From Pelecanus crispus (lineage: Eukaryota > Chordata > Aves > Pelecaniformes > Pelecanidae): DNA of 64,000 bases. Location of the stretch: NCBI RefSeq assembly GCF_030463565.1, contig NC_134675.1, positions 12,421,862 to 12,485,861 of the forward strand, given 5' to 3'. Under the pieces are notes generated by a model that made no database searches, was not told the origin of the DNA, and was given only the letters and a program-made list of their open reading frames with translations. The position numbers were made by a program, and so were the translations under genes. Of this stretch, positions 52,801 through 64,000 are shown piece by piece; the stretch's first letter is position 1, and each line of letters starts with the position of its first letter.

Positions 52801-54917
52801 AGAACATAATGTTTCAAGAATAGTTGTTATTTGTCTTAGTACTGCAAAGTAACATGTTTTGCTGACATGTATACAGGTCAATTTTTCAGGTTTTAAAAAG
52901 TAAATGCAAAGAGTTTCTGTTAGGCTACACACCAACTCCCAGGCTAGCACCGCATGCAACTTGGCAAAGCTGTTCATCAAAGGCAGCCCTGACTTCAACA
53001 GAAAGGCTCCCGCTGTGTGCCCTGGGCTTGGTAGAGTCCTGGAGTCTTCATCAAGGACACTAAACAATGATTATGCCTGTCCGGGACTCTCAGGAAAATT
53101 CAGCATTAGTATTCACATTAGTAGCTGAAATGTATTTGAATAAAAGTGTTCTGCTCAACATATGTTGCTTTGAAATTCAATAGGAAATGAGGTGCAGGCT
53201 TCATAGAGCCCACCCAATTCTTCAGGCCGTAGCACAGATGAATGTTATAAAAAAAAAGGTATCCCCATAAATACATTATCACAGGGGTATCTGAGTTAAG
53301 TACTAGTGCAGTATTTTTCTGTCTAGATCTGTAAAAATTATTTGCTTTTTGTGAAATGTTTTTATGTTTCTCTGAGGATTGTCAAGAGTGCTAGCATTCA
53401 CAGTGAGCTCAGGAAAAAGACCTAGATCCAAGCGATCAGTGCCAATATATGAGTAAGCACTTGCTAATGTCCTCCCTAGGAGTCCTTTTGTTACTTCTCC
53501 AAAGGATCTGCTATATGACTGTATCAACATGAGTTTGTTTTTCTTAAGACCTATTCTGGATACAGGCCAGATGTTTTGCTGTATGCCCCATGAATGTATG
53601 TCTTGAATTCTTGCTGAGATAATAAATACAATGTTAGTGAGAAAAATGAGTCGTCGTTATAACTCAGGGTTTTTTTTCGGATTCTGAATGCATGATGGTA
53701 TTGTACAAATTCCTTCCATATGTCCAAGTCAGCAGGCACACACTAAGGCAACAGCAGAGTGCCAGTAGATATACATTGGGAGATTAGGCTTTTACTTCTG
53801 CCTTTAAGAGGAACAAGACATAACCATATCCTTGAACTTCAAATGGGAAACAGACACACCTATGCTAATATTTTCTAGTAACTACTGCCCACAGAATAGT
53901 TTGGTGGTGTCAGGGGCACCATTACCTCTACCAGAGGTGTTACAGCTTTGATGAAGAGAGTTCCTGGGGATCAATGAAGGCTAGACATCCAAGTTAAGGT
54001 TTTTGTCTCGGATGCAGGCAGAAGGGAATGCAGCGTTTCGCCAAGGTCAGATTTTTACTTTCTCCAGAGTTTGAAGCTGGAGTTTTAGAAAAGGGGTAAA
54101 TGATACTATTTACTGCAAGGGAACAGCAAAGAGATAGCGCAGAGCTTATTCTTTCTCCCTAAAGCTGGGACCCAAAGATGTGTCTGTGGAGAGGAGAGCC
54201 CGGGATCCTCACCTGCTATGCCGTGCACATCAGCAGGCTTTCCCCTGACTCGTCATGCTGCTTCTCTCCAGCTTCATGGGCAGGGAGCACCATGCCTGGG
54301 GCATGTGTTCCTAGCTCGAGAAGGACTAAGAGCTTCCTGGCCAAAGGCTCTGGTTTCTAGTAAACTAAAAAAAAAAACAAACCAAAAAACAAAAAATCAA
54401 AGGGAAGCAAATTGCCGTCCTTTCCCAGTTAGCCACAAGTGGAGGCTTTGAAGAGCTTTATTTCAGGGGGCATCAGCAAAGCAGTCCTGAGAAGGCCCAT
54501 CAGCCTGGTGCCAAGTGCTACTGCAGGCGCTGTACAGTGAATTTTTGCACAGCCCCACCAGGAAACAAATTACACTCATAAGACTCATCAGCCTTGTGAA
54601 AACATCCAGACACCCTCACCCACTGCCCGCTGGAGGCTGGCCCCTCTCCAGACAGGTCATTGCCAGAATGTGATGCTTGTGACCTGCTCCTCCCAAAAGG
54701 GCAAGGAAAAAAAATAAATCTCATCACTGGGGCATGGCATTGCTATCTGAAGGCACCTGACTCACCTCCAAGCACCTGATATCAAAAAACCAAACCAAAC
54801 CCACCCCTGCCAAAGCAAACTGCTGGAGTTGCCACCCCGTAGTGCTCTCCATTAACCACAGCCCATGGGCACCTGACAGACCAACAAGTGCAGCCCCAGG
54901 CCATGTTTGCACTGTGC
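52801..54917. other. No recognisable gene (unique sequence)
   Basis: No exon or repeat was recognised apart from an A-rich tract near 54366-54400. Frames are below about 100 codons. Confidence 0.45.
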
Positions 54918-55484
54918 TCACCTGTCCTGGTTTCGGCTGGAATAGAGTTAATTTTCTTCCTAGTAGCAGGCATAGTGCTGTGTTTTGGATTTCGGATGAG
55001 AAGAATGTTGATAACACGCTGATGTTTTAGTTGTTGCTAAGTACTGCTTATGCTAGTCAAGGACTTTTCAGCTTCCCATGCTCTGCCAGGTGCACAAGAA
55101 ACTGGGAGGGGGCACAGCCAAGATAGTTGATCCAAACTGACCAAAGGGCTATTCCATACCATATGACGTCATGCTCAGTATATAAACTGGGAGGGGTTGG
55201 CCGGGGAGCAGCGATCGCTGCTCGGGAACTGTCTGGGTATTGGTCGGCAGGCGGTGAGCAATTGCATTGTGCATCACTTGCTTTGTATATTGTCATTATT
55301 GTATTGTAATTATTACCATTACTATTTTACTTTATTTCACTTATTAAACTGTTCTTATCTCAACCCAGGAGTGTTTCTCACTCTTACTCCTCCGATTCTC
55401 TCCCCCATCCCATCAGGGTAGGGGGAGTGAGTGAGCGGCTGCGTGGTGATTAGTTGCTGGCTGGGGCTAAACCACGACATCACC
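54918..55484 (+). mobile_element. Solo LTR of family A with target duplication TCACC (A6)
   Basis: The LTR is 54923-55479 (557 bases), TGTCCTGG to CCACGACA, flanked by TCACC on both sides (54918-54922 and 55480-55484). The CRE TGACGTCA and TATATAAA are intact. The perfect duplication shows a single provirus that collapsed by LTR-LTR recombination. Confidence 0.95.
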
Positions 55485-56415
55485 CAGGCAAAAAACAGCC
55501 CGGTGCCCTCAGCCAGCTCACGCTCTCACACCTGAGACTGGATGCACAAGCGGTATTTCCTAAACAAATTGCTAGACAACAGATAACACCTCCCTCCTCC
55601 CCTCTCCCCCTGTGGGATGTTTTTTTAATTAATCTGAAAAAGAATGTCTCGTATGCTGCTACTGATTTTTAGCATATGCTGCTGGAAGAGACTAATTGTC
55701 TCATTTTCCTCCCATTGACACGAGACAGTCCAAGGGCATGACATGACTCTGTAGAGGTGCAACGAGGCTGGACAGGAAAGGCTGGGGATATGGTCTTTCG
55801 GTCTGGCAGGGTTTTCCATGAAGTAGGTGACTGTCTGATGGCAGGACTGTCAGTGAGCAATAGTCACAAAAGCTGTTACAGCTGTAAACAAGGGTCTTTA
55901 CTCAAGTGCGTCACTATATTGTCTGGAAGATGGCGTAAGAAACCGGCCACACCAAGGCTGCCCTCCCTTCTCACGCACGGTCTCTGCAATGCAAATCTCA
56001 CCAGTCCGCAAGCCCTCCGAAAGTGCAGAGGCAGGCATCACTAACTCCTTTAGCAACAGGAGATATGCCGTGAAATAGCAGTGACCTCAAATAAAACTGT
56101 TTCTGTCATTTCATATTACGGGGGCTTTGGCATCATTCCCTCCTCCGCAGAAAAGGACGGTGGGAGCACCACCTGGCTTGGCTCCTCCATGCTGCTGCCA
56201 CTGCTTGAAGGGCCAAGGCACCTTCCTGCAGGGGACAGGCTAGCTTGCAAATCTCAAAAGAAACCAGTTACCTTCAACAACACTGGGTAAGGCTGGCAGA
56301 CATGCCTTGGAGCTGCTGTCAGGATGCTGGCACCCCTGCATTACCCACTGTGACACTGCTGCGGTGCCCACCTGGGGGGCTCAGAGCAGAGGACGGCCAC
56401 GGGATGGTGCCTGTC
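55485..56415. other. No recognisable gene
   Basis: About 0.9 kb of unique sequence between two family A insertions. Nothing was recognised. Confidence 0.45.
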
Positions 56416-56455
56416 TGTGCTGGTTTTGGCTGGGGTAGAGTTAATTTTCTTCATA

Positions 56456-56821
56456 GGGCTGTCGTGGTTTAGCCCCAGCCAGCAATTAAGCACCACGCAG
56501 CCGCTCGCTCACTCCCCCTACCCCGATGGGATGGGGGAGAGAATCGGAGGAGTAAGAGTGAAAAAAAAACATTCCTGGGTTGAGATAAGAACAGTTTAAT
56601 AAGTGAAATAAAGTAAAATGATAATAATAATAATATAATAATGATAATAATAATAACAATATACAAAGCAAGTGATGCACAATGCAATTGCTCACCGCCT
56701 GCCGACCGATACCCAGACAGTTCCCGAGCAGCGATCACTGCTCCCCGGCCAACCCCCCCCCCCCCCAGTTTATATACTGAGCATGACGTCATATGGTATG
56801 GAATAGCCCTTTGGTCAGTTT
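56456..56821 (-). repeat. Inverted family A LTR segment (A7)
   Basis: Minus orientation from the LTR terminus (CCACGACA ending at 56460, plus four bases of leader) back to about LTR base 205. It includes TATATAAA and TGACGTCA. Its promoter would point away from the A7 coding region. Confidence 0.85.
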
Positions 56822-57445
56822 TTACTATTTTTACGATGAGCAGTTACCCAAGATCCAGATGAAGTCAGGTGCACACAACCCATGTGGCGTTGGCAATACT
56901 GACCTGGAGAGATGGCAAGGCACCAACGGTGAACGAAGAGGCGAGCCGAGTCCGGGAATATGAAGAAAGTATCTCTTCCTCCCAGGAAGAGAAGAAGAAG
57001 GAAGAGAAGACAGGCCTGTGTCTTGGCTGTGGAAAAACTGTCTGAAAAACTGTCCCAAGACTTCCAGCAACTCAGAGAGGATATATCCTATTCCCCACCT
57101 GTATGGACCACTATCTCTGCCATTAGGAGTCAACATCCTTAAGCTCAAGAGAGAGGATATAGAGCATACACACCAAGGAGCACCCTGTGGTTTTACCTGC
57201 GTGACCACAGACAGGACATCAGGAAGTGGGATGGGACATCTACCTCGACCCTAGAGGCACGGGTGCGTGAGTTGCAAGGAAAAACTGTTACAAAAAGGGG
57301 TTCTCCCAGGAAAATTGCAGCTCCAGTTTCCAGGGAGCAGTTCCCCAGACAGAGGAAGAGGGCTAATTCCACTTCCAATCTTAATTAAGGGACTTTTGAT
57401 TCACATTTACAGGAAGTGAACAGCGAATACTGTGACCAGTGTTAG
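56822..57445 (+). pseudogene. Family A gag C-terminal fragment (A7)
   Basis: It covers the end of the capsid-like region and the basic C-terminus (DEVRCTQPMW, a frameshifted stretch near 56900, AVEKLSEKLSQDFQQLRE, RGTLWFYLRD-like, LEARVRELQGK, SPRKIAAPVS). There is a duplicated AGAAGA run near 56988, a TAA at 57134-57142 and a TAA at 57386. It ends at the family TAG (57443-57445) followed by the same hairpin sequence as A5. Confidence 0.8.
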
Positions 57446-60400
57446 AGGGGCCCTGCCTCCAGCCAGGTGGAGGAAAGGGACAACCGGGTTTACTGGACTG
57501 TGGGGATTCAATGGCCTGGAACGTCAGACCCACAGGATTAGAAGGCTGTAGTAGACACTGGTGCACAGTGTACCCTAATGCCATCAAACTATAGAGGGGC
57601 AGAACCCATTTGTATGTCTGGAGTGACAGGGGGATCCCAACAGCTCACTGTATTGGAGGCCGAAGTGAGCCTAACTGGGAATGAGTGGAAGAAGCACCCC
57701 ATTGTGACTGGCCCAGACGCTCCGTGCATCCTTGGCATAGACTACCTCAGGAGAGGGTATTTCAAGGACCCAAAAGGGTACCGGTGGGCTTTTGGTATAG
57801 CTGCCTTGGAGATGGAGGAAATTAAACAGCTGTTCACCTTGCCTGGTCTCTCAGACGACCCTTCAATTGTGGGGTTGCTGAGGGTTGAAGAACAACAGGT
57901 GCCAATCGCTACCACAACAGTGCACCAGCAGCAATATCGCACCAACCGAGACTCCCTGATTCCCATACATAAGCTGAGTCATTGGCTGCAGAGCCAAGGA
58001 GTGATCAGCAAGACTCGCTCACCCTTTAACAGTCCCATATGGCCAGTGCGAAAGTCTAATGGGGAGTGGAGACTAACAGTGGTCTGTCGTGGTCTGAATG
58101 AAGTTACGCTGCCACTGAGTGCTGCCGTGCCAGACATGCTAGAACTTCAATATGAACTGGAGTCAAAGGCAGCTAAGTGGTATGCCACAAGTGACATCGC
58201 TAATGCGTTTTTCTCCATCCCTTTGGCAGCAGAGTGCAGGCCCCAGTTTGCTTTCAATTGGAGGGGTGTTCAGTACACCTGGAATCGACTGCCCCAGGGG
58301 TGGAAGCACAGCCCCACCATTTGCCATGGACTGATCCAGACGGCACTGGAACAGGGTGAAGCTACAGAACATCTGCAGTATATTGATGACATCATCGTGT
58401 GGGGCAATACAGCGGAAGAAGTTTTTGAGAAGGGAAAGAAAATAGTCCAAATCCTTCTGAAGGCCGGCTTTGCCATAAAACAAAGTAAGGCCAAGGGACC
58501 TGCACAGGAGATCCAATTTTTAGCAATAAAAAGGCAAGATGGATGTCGTCAGATCCCAATGGATGTGATCAACAAAATAACAGCTATGTCCCCACCAACT
58601 AGCAAAAAGGAAACACAAGCTTTCTTAGGCATTGTGGGGTTTTGGAGAATGCATATTCCAAATTACAGCCAGATCGTAAGCCCTCTCTATCAAGTGACCC
58701 GGAAGAAGAATGATTTCAAATGGGGCCCTGAGCAACGACAAGCCTTTGAACAAATTAAACGGGAGATAGTTCATGCAGTAGCCCTTGGGCCAGTCCGGGC
58801 AGGGCAGGATATTAAAAATGTGCTCTACACCGCAGCCGGGGAGAATGGCCCTACCTGGAGCCTCTGGCAGAAAGCACCAGGGGAGACTCGAGGTCGACCC
58901 CTAGGGTTTTGGAGTCGGGGATACAGAGGATCCGAAGCCCGCTATACTCCAACTGAGAAAGAGATATTGGCAGCATATGAAGGGGTTTGAGCTGCTTTGG
59001 AAGTGGTTGGCACTGAAGCACAGCTCCTGCTGGCCCCCCAACTGCTGGTGCTGGGCTGGATGTTCAAAGGGAGGGTCCCCTCTACACATCATGCAACAGA
59101 TGCTACGTGGAGTAAGTGGGTTGCACTAGTCCCACAGCAGGCTCAAATAGGAAACCCCAGTCGCCCAGGAGTCTTGGAAGTGATCATGGACTGGCCAGAA
59201 GGCAAAGATTTCAGAATATCACCATAGGAAGGGGTGACACGTGCTGAAGAGGCCCCACTGTATAATAAATTGCCAGAAAATGAGAAGCAATATGCCCTGT
59301 TCACTGATGGGTCCTGTCGTCTTGTGGGAAAGCATTGGAGGTGGAAAGCTGCTGTATGGAGTCCTATACGACAAGTCGCAGAAACTGCTGAAGGAGAAGG
59401 GGAGTCGAGTCAGTTTGCAGAGGTGAAAGCCATCCAGCTGGCTTTAGATATTGCTGAACGAGAAAAGAGACCAGTCCTTTATCAGAGGCAAACCCATCTG
59501 GGCTGCCGCATTGTGGCAAGATATTGCTGCCCGGGGAGAGAACCTGGTTGTAAAAGTACGTCACGTAGATGCTCACGTACCCAAGAGTCGGGCCAGTGAA
59601 GAACATCAAACCAACCAGCTGGTGGATCAGGCTGCTAAGATTGAAGTGGCCCAGGACTGGCAACATCAGGGTGAATTATTTATAGGTCTGTGGGCCCATG
59701 ACACCTCAGGCCATCAAGGAAGAGATGCAACATATAGATGGACTCGTGATCAAGGGGTGGACTTGACCATGGACAGTATTGCACAGGTTATTCATGAATG
59801 TGAAATATGTGCTGCAATCAAGCAATCCAAGCGGTTCAAGCCCTTCTGGTATGGAGGACAATGGCTGAAATATAAATAGGGGGAGGCCTGGCAGATTGAT
59901 TATATCACACTCCCACAAACCCGCCAAGGCAAGCGCTATGTGCTCACCATGGTGGAAGCAACCACCGGATGGCTGGAAACATATCCCATGCCCCATGCCA
60001 CTGCCCGGAACACCATCCTGGGCTTTGAAAAGCAAGTCCTGTGGCAGCATGGCACCCCAGAAAGAATTGAGTCAGACAACGGGACTCATTTCCGAAACAA
60101 CCTCATAGACACCTGGGCCAAAGAGCACGGCATTGAGTGGGTATATCACATCCCTTACCATGCACCAGCCTCCGGGAAAATCGAACGATACAGTGGGCTG
60201 TTAAAGACTACCCTGAGAGCAATGGGTGTTGGGACATTCAAACATTGGGATACACATTTAGCAAAAGCCACCTGGTTAGTGAACACCAGGGGATCTGCCA
60301 ATCGAGCTGGCCCTGCCCAATCAAAACTTTTACGTACTGTAGAAGGAGATAAAGTCCCTGTAGTGCACATAAAAAATATGCTGGGGAAGACAGTCTGGGT

Positions 60401-60545
60401 TGCTTCCCCCTCTGGCAAAGGCAAACCCATTCGTGGGATTGCTTTTGCTCAGGGACCTGGGTGCACTTGGTGGGTGATGCGGAAGGATGGGGAAATCCAA
60501 TGTGTACCTCAAGGGGATTTGATTTTGGGTGAAAACAGCCAATGA
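57446..60545 (+). pseudogene. Family A pro-pol, degraded (A7)
   Basis: Protease with DTGAQCTLMP and ILGIDYLRRGYF (TAG at 57538 upstream). At 57578-58990 one frame runs from protease through RT without a break, with CGA where A5 has TGA. RT: LPQGWKHSPTICHG and YIDDIIVWG. Later lesions: TGA near 58988, TAG at 59225-59227, a deletion of about 90 bases in RNase H near 59470 (removing the TDSW block), and TAG near 59878. Integrase: HDTSGH, CEICAAIK, SDNGTHF and GKIERYSG, to the family stop at 60543-60545. Not functional. Confidence 0.85.
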
Positions 60546-60950
60546 ACTGAATGGTATGATGTTAATTGCTATATAATACTGTATGGCATCTCTTTTATGG
60601 TTGCTATATGCCACATCAATGGTATTACAGTAAGAATTGCCCGGCTTAATGAAGAATGAACTTTGATGAAACCGAGCAAAGTGCAGCAGTGTTGGAACGA
60701 AGCTGGCTTCAGCATGCAACAGTCCAACACCGCACACCATCTCTCCTGCTCTGAAACTGTGATGACAGATGGAACCCCAAGTCATGGACTAAATTAACTC
60801 TGTGGACATTTTAGAGGGATGGGCCATAGACTAAGGGAATGATATCTGTGTGTATGTATCAAGACAGGGAAAGTGGTGGTGATTAATTAGATTGCATTGG
60901 AAAGGGTAGGACCTGTGCATGACCTAGATGGGGTGGATACTGTCCTCATT

Positions 60951-61503
60951 TCAGCAGGGATAGAGTTAACTTTCTGCCTAGTAGCTGGCATAGTGCTGTG
61001 TTTTGGATTTCGGATGAGAAGAATGTTGATAACACACTGATGTTTCAGTTGTTGCTAAGTACTGCTTATGCTAGTCAAGGACTTTTCAGCTTCCCATGCT
61101 CTGCCAGGTGCACAAGAAACTGGGAGTGGGGGCACAGCCAGAATAGTTGATCCAAACTGACCAACGGGCTATTCCATACCATATGACGTCATGCTCAGTA
61201 TATAAACTGGGAGGGGTTGGCTGGGGGCTGCAATCGCTGCTCGGGAACTGTCTGGGTATTGGTCGGCGGGTGGTGAGCAATTGCATTGTGCATCACTTGT
61301 ATATTGTTATTACTATTATTATATTGTTGTTGTTATTATTATTATATGACTTTATTTTATTTCAATTATTAAACTGTTCTTATCTCAACCCAGGAGTTTT
61401 CTCACTCTTACTCCTCTGATTCTCTCCCCCATCCCACCGGGGTAGGGGGAGTGAGCGAGCGGCTGCGTGTTGCTTACTTGCTGGCTGGGGTTAAACTATG
61501 ACA
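60951..61503 (+). repeat. Family A 3' LTR (A7)
   Basis: 553 bases with TGACGTCA and TATATAAA kept. The termini are changed (TGTCCTCA at the start, CTATGACA at the end). Confidence 0.9.
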
Positions 61504-62994
61504 CAGCTTTACATAACAGAGAGAGGAAATTGAAAAATATACAATCTATTTCATGTTATTGCACTCACTTTTTATAATATACAAGGCATTTAAACAGTTT
61601 TCATTAAGGCAATTTTTATTTATATAAATAAAAGTATAAATATACAATACCATACAAGAAGTGTATCAGACTAATACACAAAATCTACCTAGAGTGGGAT
61701 CCCAATTTCTCACATGATCTAGTCTGCTTCTCATCAATATTTTCACATATACATTTATATACCCTAAACACAGAAGCAGGTAAAGATTCCCATGTGGGAA
61801 TGGTTCCTTCAGATTTTGACAAGAGCCACTGCAGAACATTAACTAGGGCTAATTTTAAGTGAGGGCCATTAGAAAATATGAATCACTCAACAGTTTCCTA
61901 ATACTTATCTGCCCTCAATATTTTAAATTTTTTTTAGCAAGAAAATGATCTGATATTGCTCCCTCCCTAATTTAGGCCTCATCTCACAGTTTTTAATACA
62001 GATGCAGTCCCCACAGAAGCTGGAAAAAGCTTCCAGGTACAAAAGGCTGCAGAATATGCAATGACAGTATCACACCCTGAGCTGCTCCAGGCCTGGAAGC
62101 AGCAAAGCCCTCCACCAGACCTTCTCCATCTAGGAGCAAATTCACCTTACCTGGCATGTCTTCAGGTCCCTGGTGAAGAGTTGTGGAACAAGTGCATAAT
62201 TTCATCCTACTTTTTGGTCTTCCAAGATGCAGCTCCAAGTCTCTGGAGAGTCACCGCTCTCCTAGAGCTTGGCCAACCCTCTGGCATGGCAAAGAATGAC
62301 CATGGGGACTGATATGCAAACAGCAAGGACAAAAATGCTCGTGAACCTACTGAATACTGATGAACTAATGCAACTCCCCCTGTCATTTTGGTGCAACCAG
62401 GCTCTCAGAAAAGGAACATTTACTTTGCCAGGTGCATAACCAAAGTTTTACTACATCTGTTTGGTCTATCCATCCTGTTTGTAATAAAGCAGACCCATAT
62501 TCCATAAATCCTGGGGCTTTTATGGGGAATGTCACCCCAGTAGAGACATCAGGAAATGCTACTGTAATCATATCAACACTGGTAGCATCAGTAAAGATGT
62601 TTCTTGTTCCTTCACAAAAAAAAAAGAAAAAGAAAAAAAAAAAGTATTTTCAGGAACAGAAACAATCAGGGTTAAATACTATTCTTTTTCTTGCTGTAAA
62701 GTTCATAGAAAAGTGTATCATTCTACCCATAGTAATCATCAGACTTAAAACATTAAACCTATCTTTTACATTATAGCCACTACTGAATCACACACAAAAA
62801 TCCCCACCTCTCTTCGCTGTTACTCAGCCAACACATATCTACGTGCATGTAAAAGAAAATACCCAACGGTATTCGATTACTGAAAAATGAAAGCCTTCTA
62901 AATCACACACAATGAACAGTACCTGCAAATAAGTGTCCGAAAATATATATCATTTTAGGACACCTCAAATTAAGTTTAATTTACCTTTGAGCTC
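61504..62994. other. No recognisable gene
   Basis: Unique AT-rich sequence. A poly-A tract with single G interruptions lies at about 62616-62643. Frames are below about 115 codons, and the longest one runs through that A tract. Confidence 0.45.
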
Positions 62995-63564
62995 TGTCCT
63001 GGTTTCGGCTGGGATAGAGTTAATTTTCTTCCTAGCAGCAGGCATAGTGCTGTGTTTTGGATTTAGTAGGAGAAGAATGTTGATAACATGCTGATGTTTT
63101 TAGTTGTTGCTGAGTACTGCTTATGCTAGTGAAGGACTTTTTCAGCTTCCCATGCTCTGCCAGGTGCACAAGAAACTGGGAGGGGGCACAGCCAGAATAG
63201 TTGATCCAAACTGACCAAAGGGCTATTCCATACCATATGACGTCATGCTCAGTATATAAACTGGGGGGGGTTGGCCGGGGGGCAGCGACCGCTGCTCGGG
63301 AACTGTCTGGGTATCGGTCGGCGGGTGGTGAGCAATTGCATTGTGCATCACTTGCTTTGTATATTATTATTATTATTATTATATTGTTATTATTATTATT
63401 ATTATTTTACTTTATTTTATTTCAATTATTAAACTGTTCTTATCTCAACCCAGGAGTGTTTCTCACTCTTACTCCTCCGATTCTCTCCCCCATCCCATCA
63501 GGGTAGGGGGAGTGAGCGAGCGGCTGCGTGGTGCTGAGTTGTTGGCTGGGACTAAACCACGACA
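62995..63564 (+). repeat. Family A 5' LTR (A8)
   Basis: 570 bases, the same length as the A5 5' LTR including the ATT microsatellite. TGACGTCA and TATATAAA are intact. Confidence 0.95.
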
Positions 63565-63572
63565 GTCCTTTT

Positions 63573-63590
63573 TGGCGCCCAACGTGGGGC
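63573..63590 (+). other. Primer-binding site, tRNA-Lys type (A8)
   Basis: TGGCGCCCAACGTGGGGC, identical to A5, eight bases after the LTR. Confidence 0.9.
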
Positions 63591-63657
63591 ACGAAGGGTT
63601 TGAGATAAGAACAGATTAACTAGAGTGTATTAAGGAATCTGTTAACAGTTGCCGGTC

Positions 63658-64000
63658 ATGATATTAGTTCATCTGATCTGTACCATGTTCTTTTCTTGGC
63701 TGTGCATGTTAAAGCTTGGTGTTGGTCTGTGCATTGCGCTATGCTCTGTAGTGATTAAGGATGTTTTGATTGGGAGGTTCCTTATCAAAATCCTGACCTT
63801 GAGCATGGTTTTGTATCTGGGTTTTATGCACAAGTCATTACTGTACTTCGGGTACCACCTCATGGAGAGAGTTAGCAATTATACCTTTCCCTCGGAGACG
63901 TCTGTTGTGGAGGAACTACAGAATGGCACCTTCATTACCTTATTCTATAATGCTTCCTCCCTCATTACAGAAAGTTTTCAGTATTTTGAACATCCCTGGG
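63658..64000 (+). CDS. gag: Family A Gag, N-terminal part (A8), runs off the window
   Basis: The frame opens at the same ATG as in A5 and stays open for 114 codons to the window edge. The hydrophobic segments and the three sequons are identical to A5, as is the nucleotide sequence over this stretch. The gene continues to the right. Confidence 0.85.
   Translation, partial: MILVHLICTMFFSWLCMLKLGVGLCIALCSVVIKDVLIGRFLIKILTLSMVLYLGFMHKSLLYFGYHLMERVSNYTFPSETSVVEELQNGTFITLFYNASSLITESFQYFEHPW

Larger units (their letters stand above)
56416..61503 (+). mobile_element. ERV family A provirus with inverted LTR segment (A7)
   Basis: It starts with LTR bases 1-42 in plus orientation (TGTGCTGG at 56416), then an inverted LTR segment (56456-56821), then plus-strand gag C-terminus, protease, pol and a full 3' LTR (60951-61503). 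About 1.4 kb of leader and gag is missing. The flanks are CTGTC and CAGCT, not a duplication. The simplest reading is an inversion plus deletion at the 5' end of one provirus. Confidence 0.8.
62995..64000 (+). mobile_element. ERV family A provirus, second copy, cut by window end (A8)
   Basis: It has a full 5' LTR, primer site and open gag up to the window end. Against A5 I count three substitutions in the LTR and none in the following 436 bases. The left flank (AGCTC) and surrounding sequence differ from A5, so it is not a simple tandem duplicate. Whether pol is intact cannot be seen. Confidence 0.9.

Overview
The window is vertebrate nuclear DNA, almost certainly from a bird. The evidence is abundant CR1 LINEs with the avian 3' tail (tandem ATTCTATG units), endogenous retroviruses (ERVs) of the kind common in birds, and one compact two-exon host gene that I read as PMAIP1 (NOXA). 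There are no bacterial features, CRISPR arrays, tRNA or rRNA genes that I can support.

Most of the recognisable sequence is mobile DNA. One ERV family, called family A here, has LTRs that begin TGTCCTGG and end CCACGACA. It occurs nine times: an LTR piece at 1-118 (A0), an LTR at 16689-17254 (A1), a minus-strand LTR-gag remnant at 20167-22937 (A2), a plus-strand pol remnant split over 22938-25218 and 31823-33059 (A3), a minus-strand pol remnant at 37350-40674 (A4), a nearly intact provirus at 45924-52795 flanked by CAGTG (A5), a solo LTR at 54923-55479 flanked by TCACC (A6), a rearranged provirus at 56416-61503 (A7), and a second near-identical provirus that starts at 62995 and leaves the window (A8). 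A second ERV, family B (25219-31817, flanked by GTATA), lies inside A3, and a CR1 (28174-30857, minus) lies inside family B. That makes three nested layers. Other CR1 copies are at 3757-4112, 6466-8010 (minus), about 11500-14926, and about 17445-20166, the last carrying a further CR1 at 18564-19087.

The most informative element is A5. Its LTR has a palindromic CRE and a TATA box. A tRNA-Lys-type primer site is followed by a 663-codon Gag and then protease-RT-RNase H-integrase in the same frame after a UAG codon, with a hairpin five bases downstream. This layout suggests Gag-Pol is made by stop-codon readthrough, and the UAG is kept in three copies. The Gag N-terminus is unusual: it has hydrophobic segments flanking a loop with three N-glycosylation sequons, so it looks like a membrane-anchored Gag. 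There is no env gene. A single in-frame TGA between protease and RT is the only coding lesion I see in A5.

The host gene is at 43613-44032, with a CpG-rich 5' region, a CRE-like site, a 254-base intron and a 54-residue BH3-only protein. A CT-rich minisatellite of about 11 units abuts its promoter. The remaining gaps (119-3756, 4113-6465, 8011-11500, 14927-16688, 33060-37349, 41919-42968, 44850-45918, 52801-54917, 55485-56415, 61504-62994) hold no gene I can recognise. Family assignments come from motif recognition by eye; no database search was possible.
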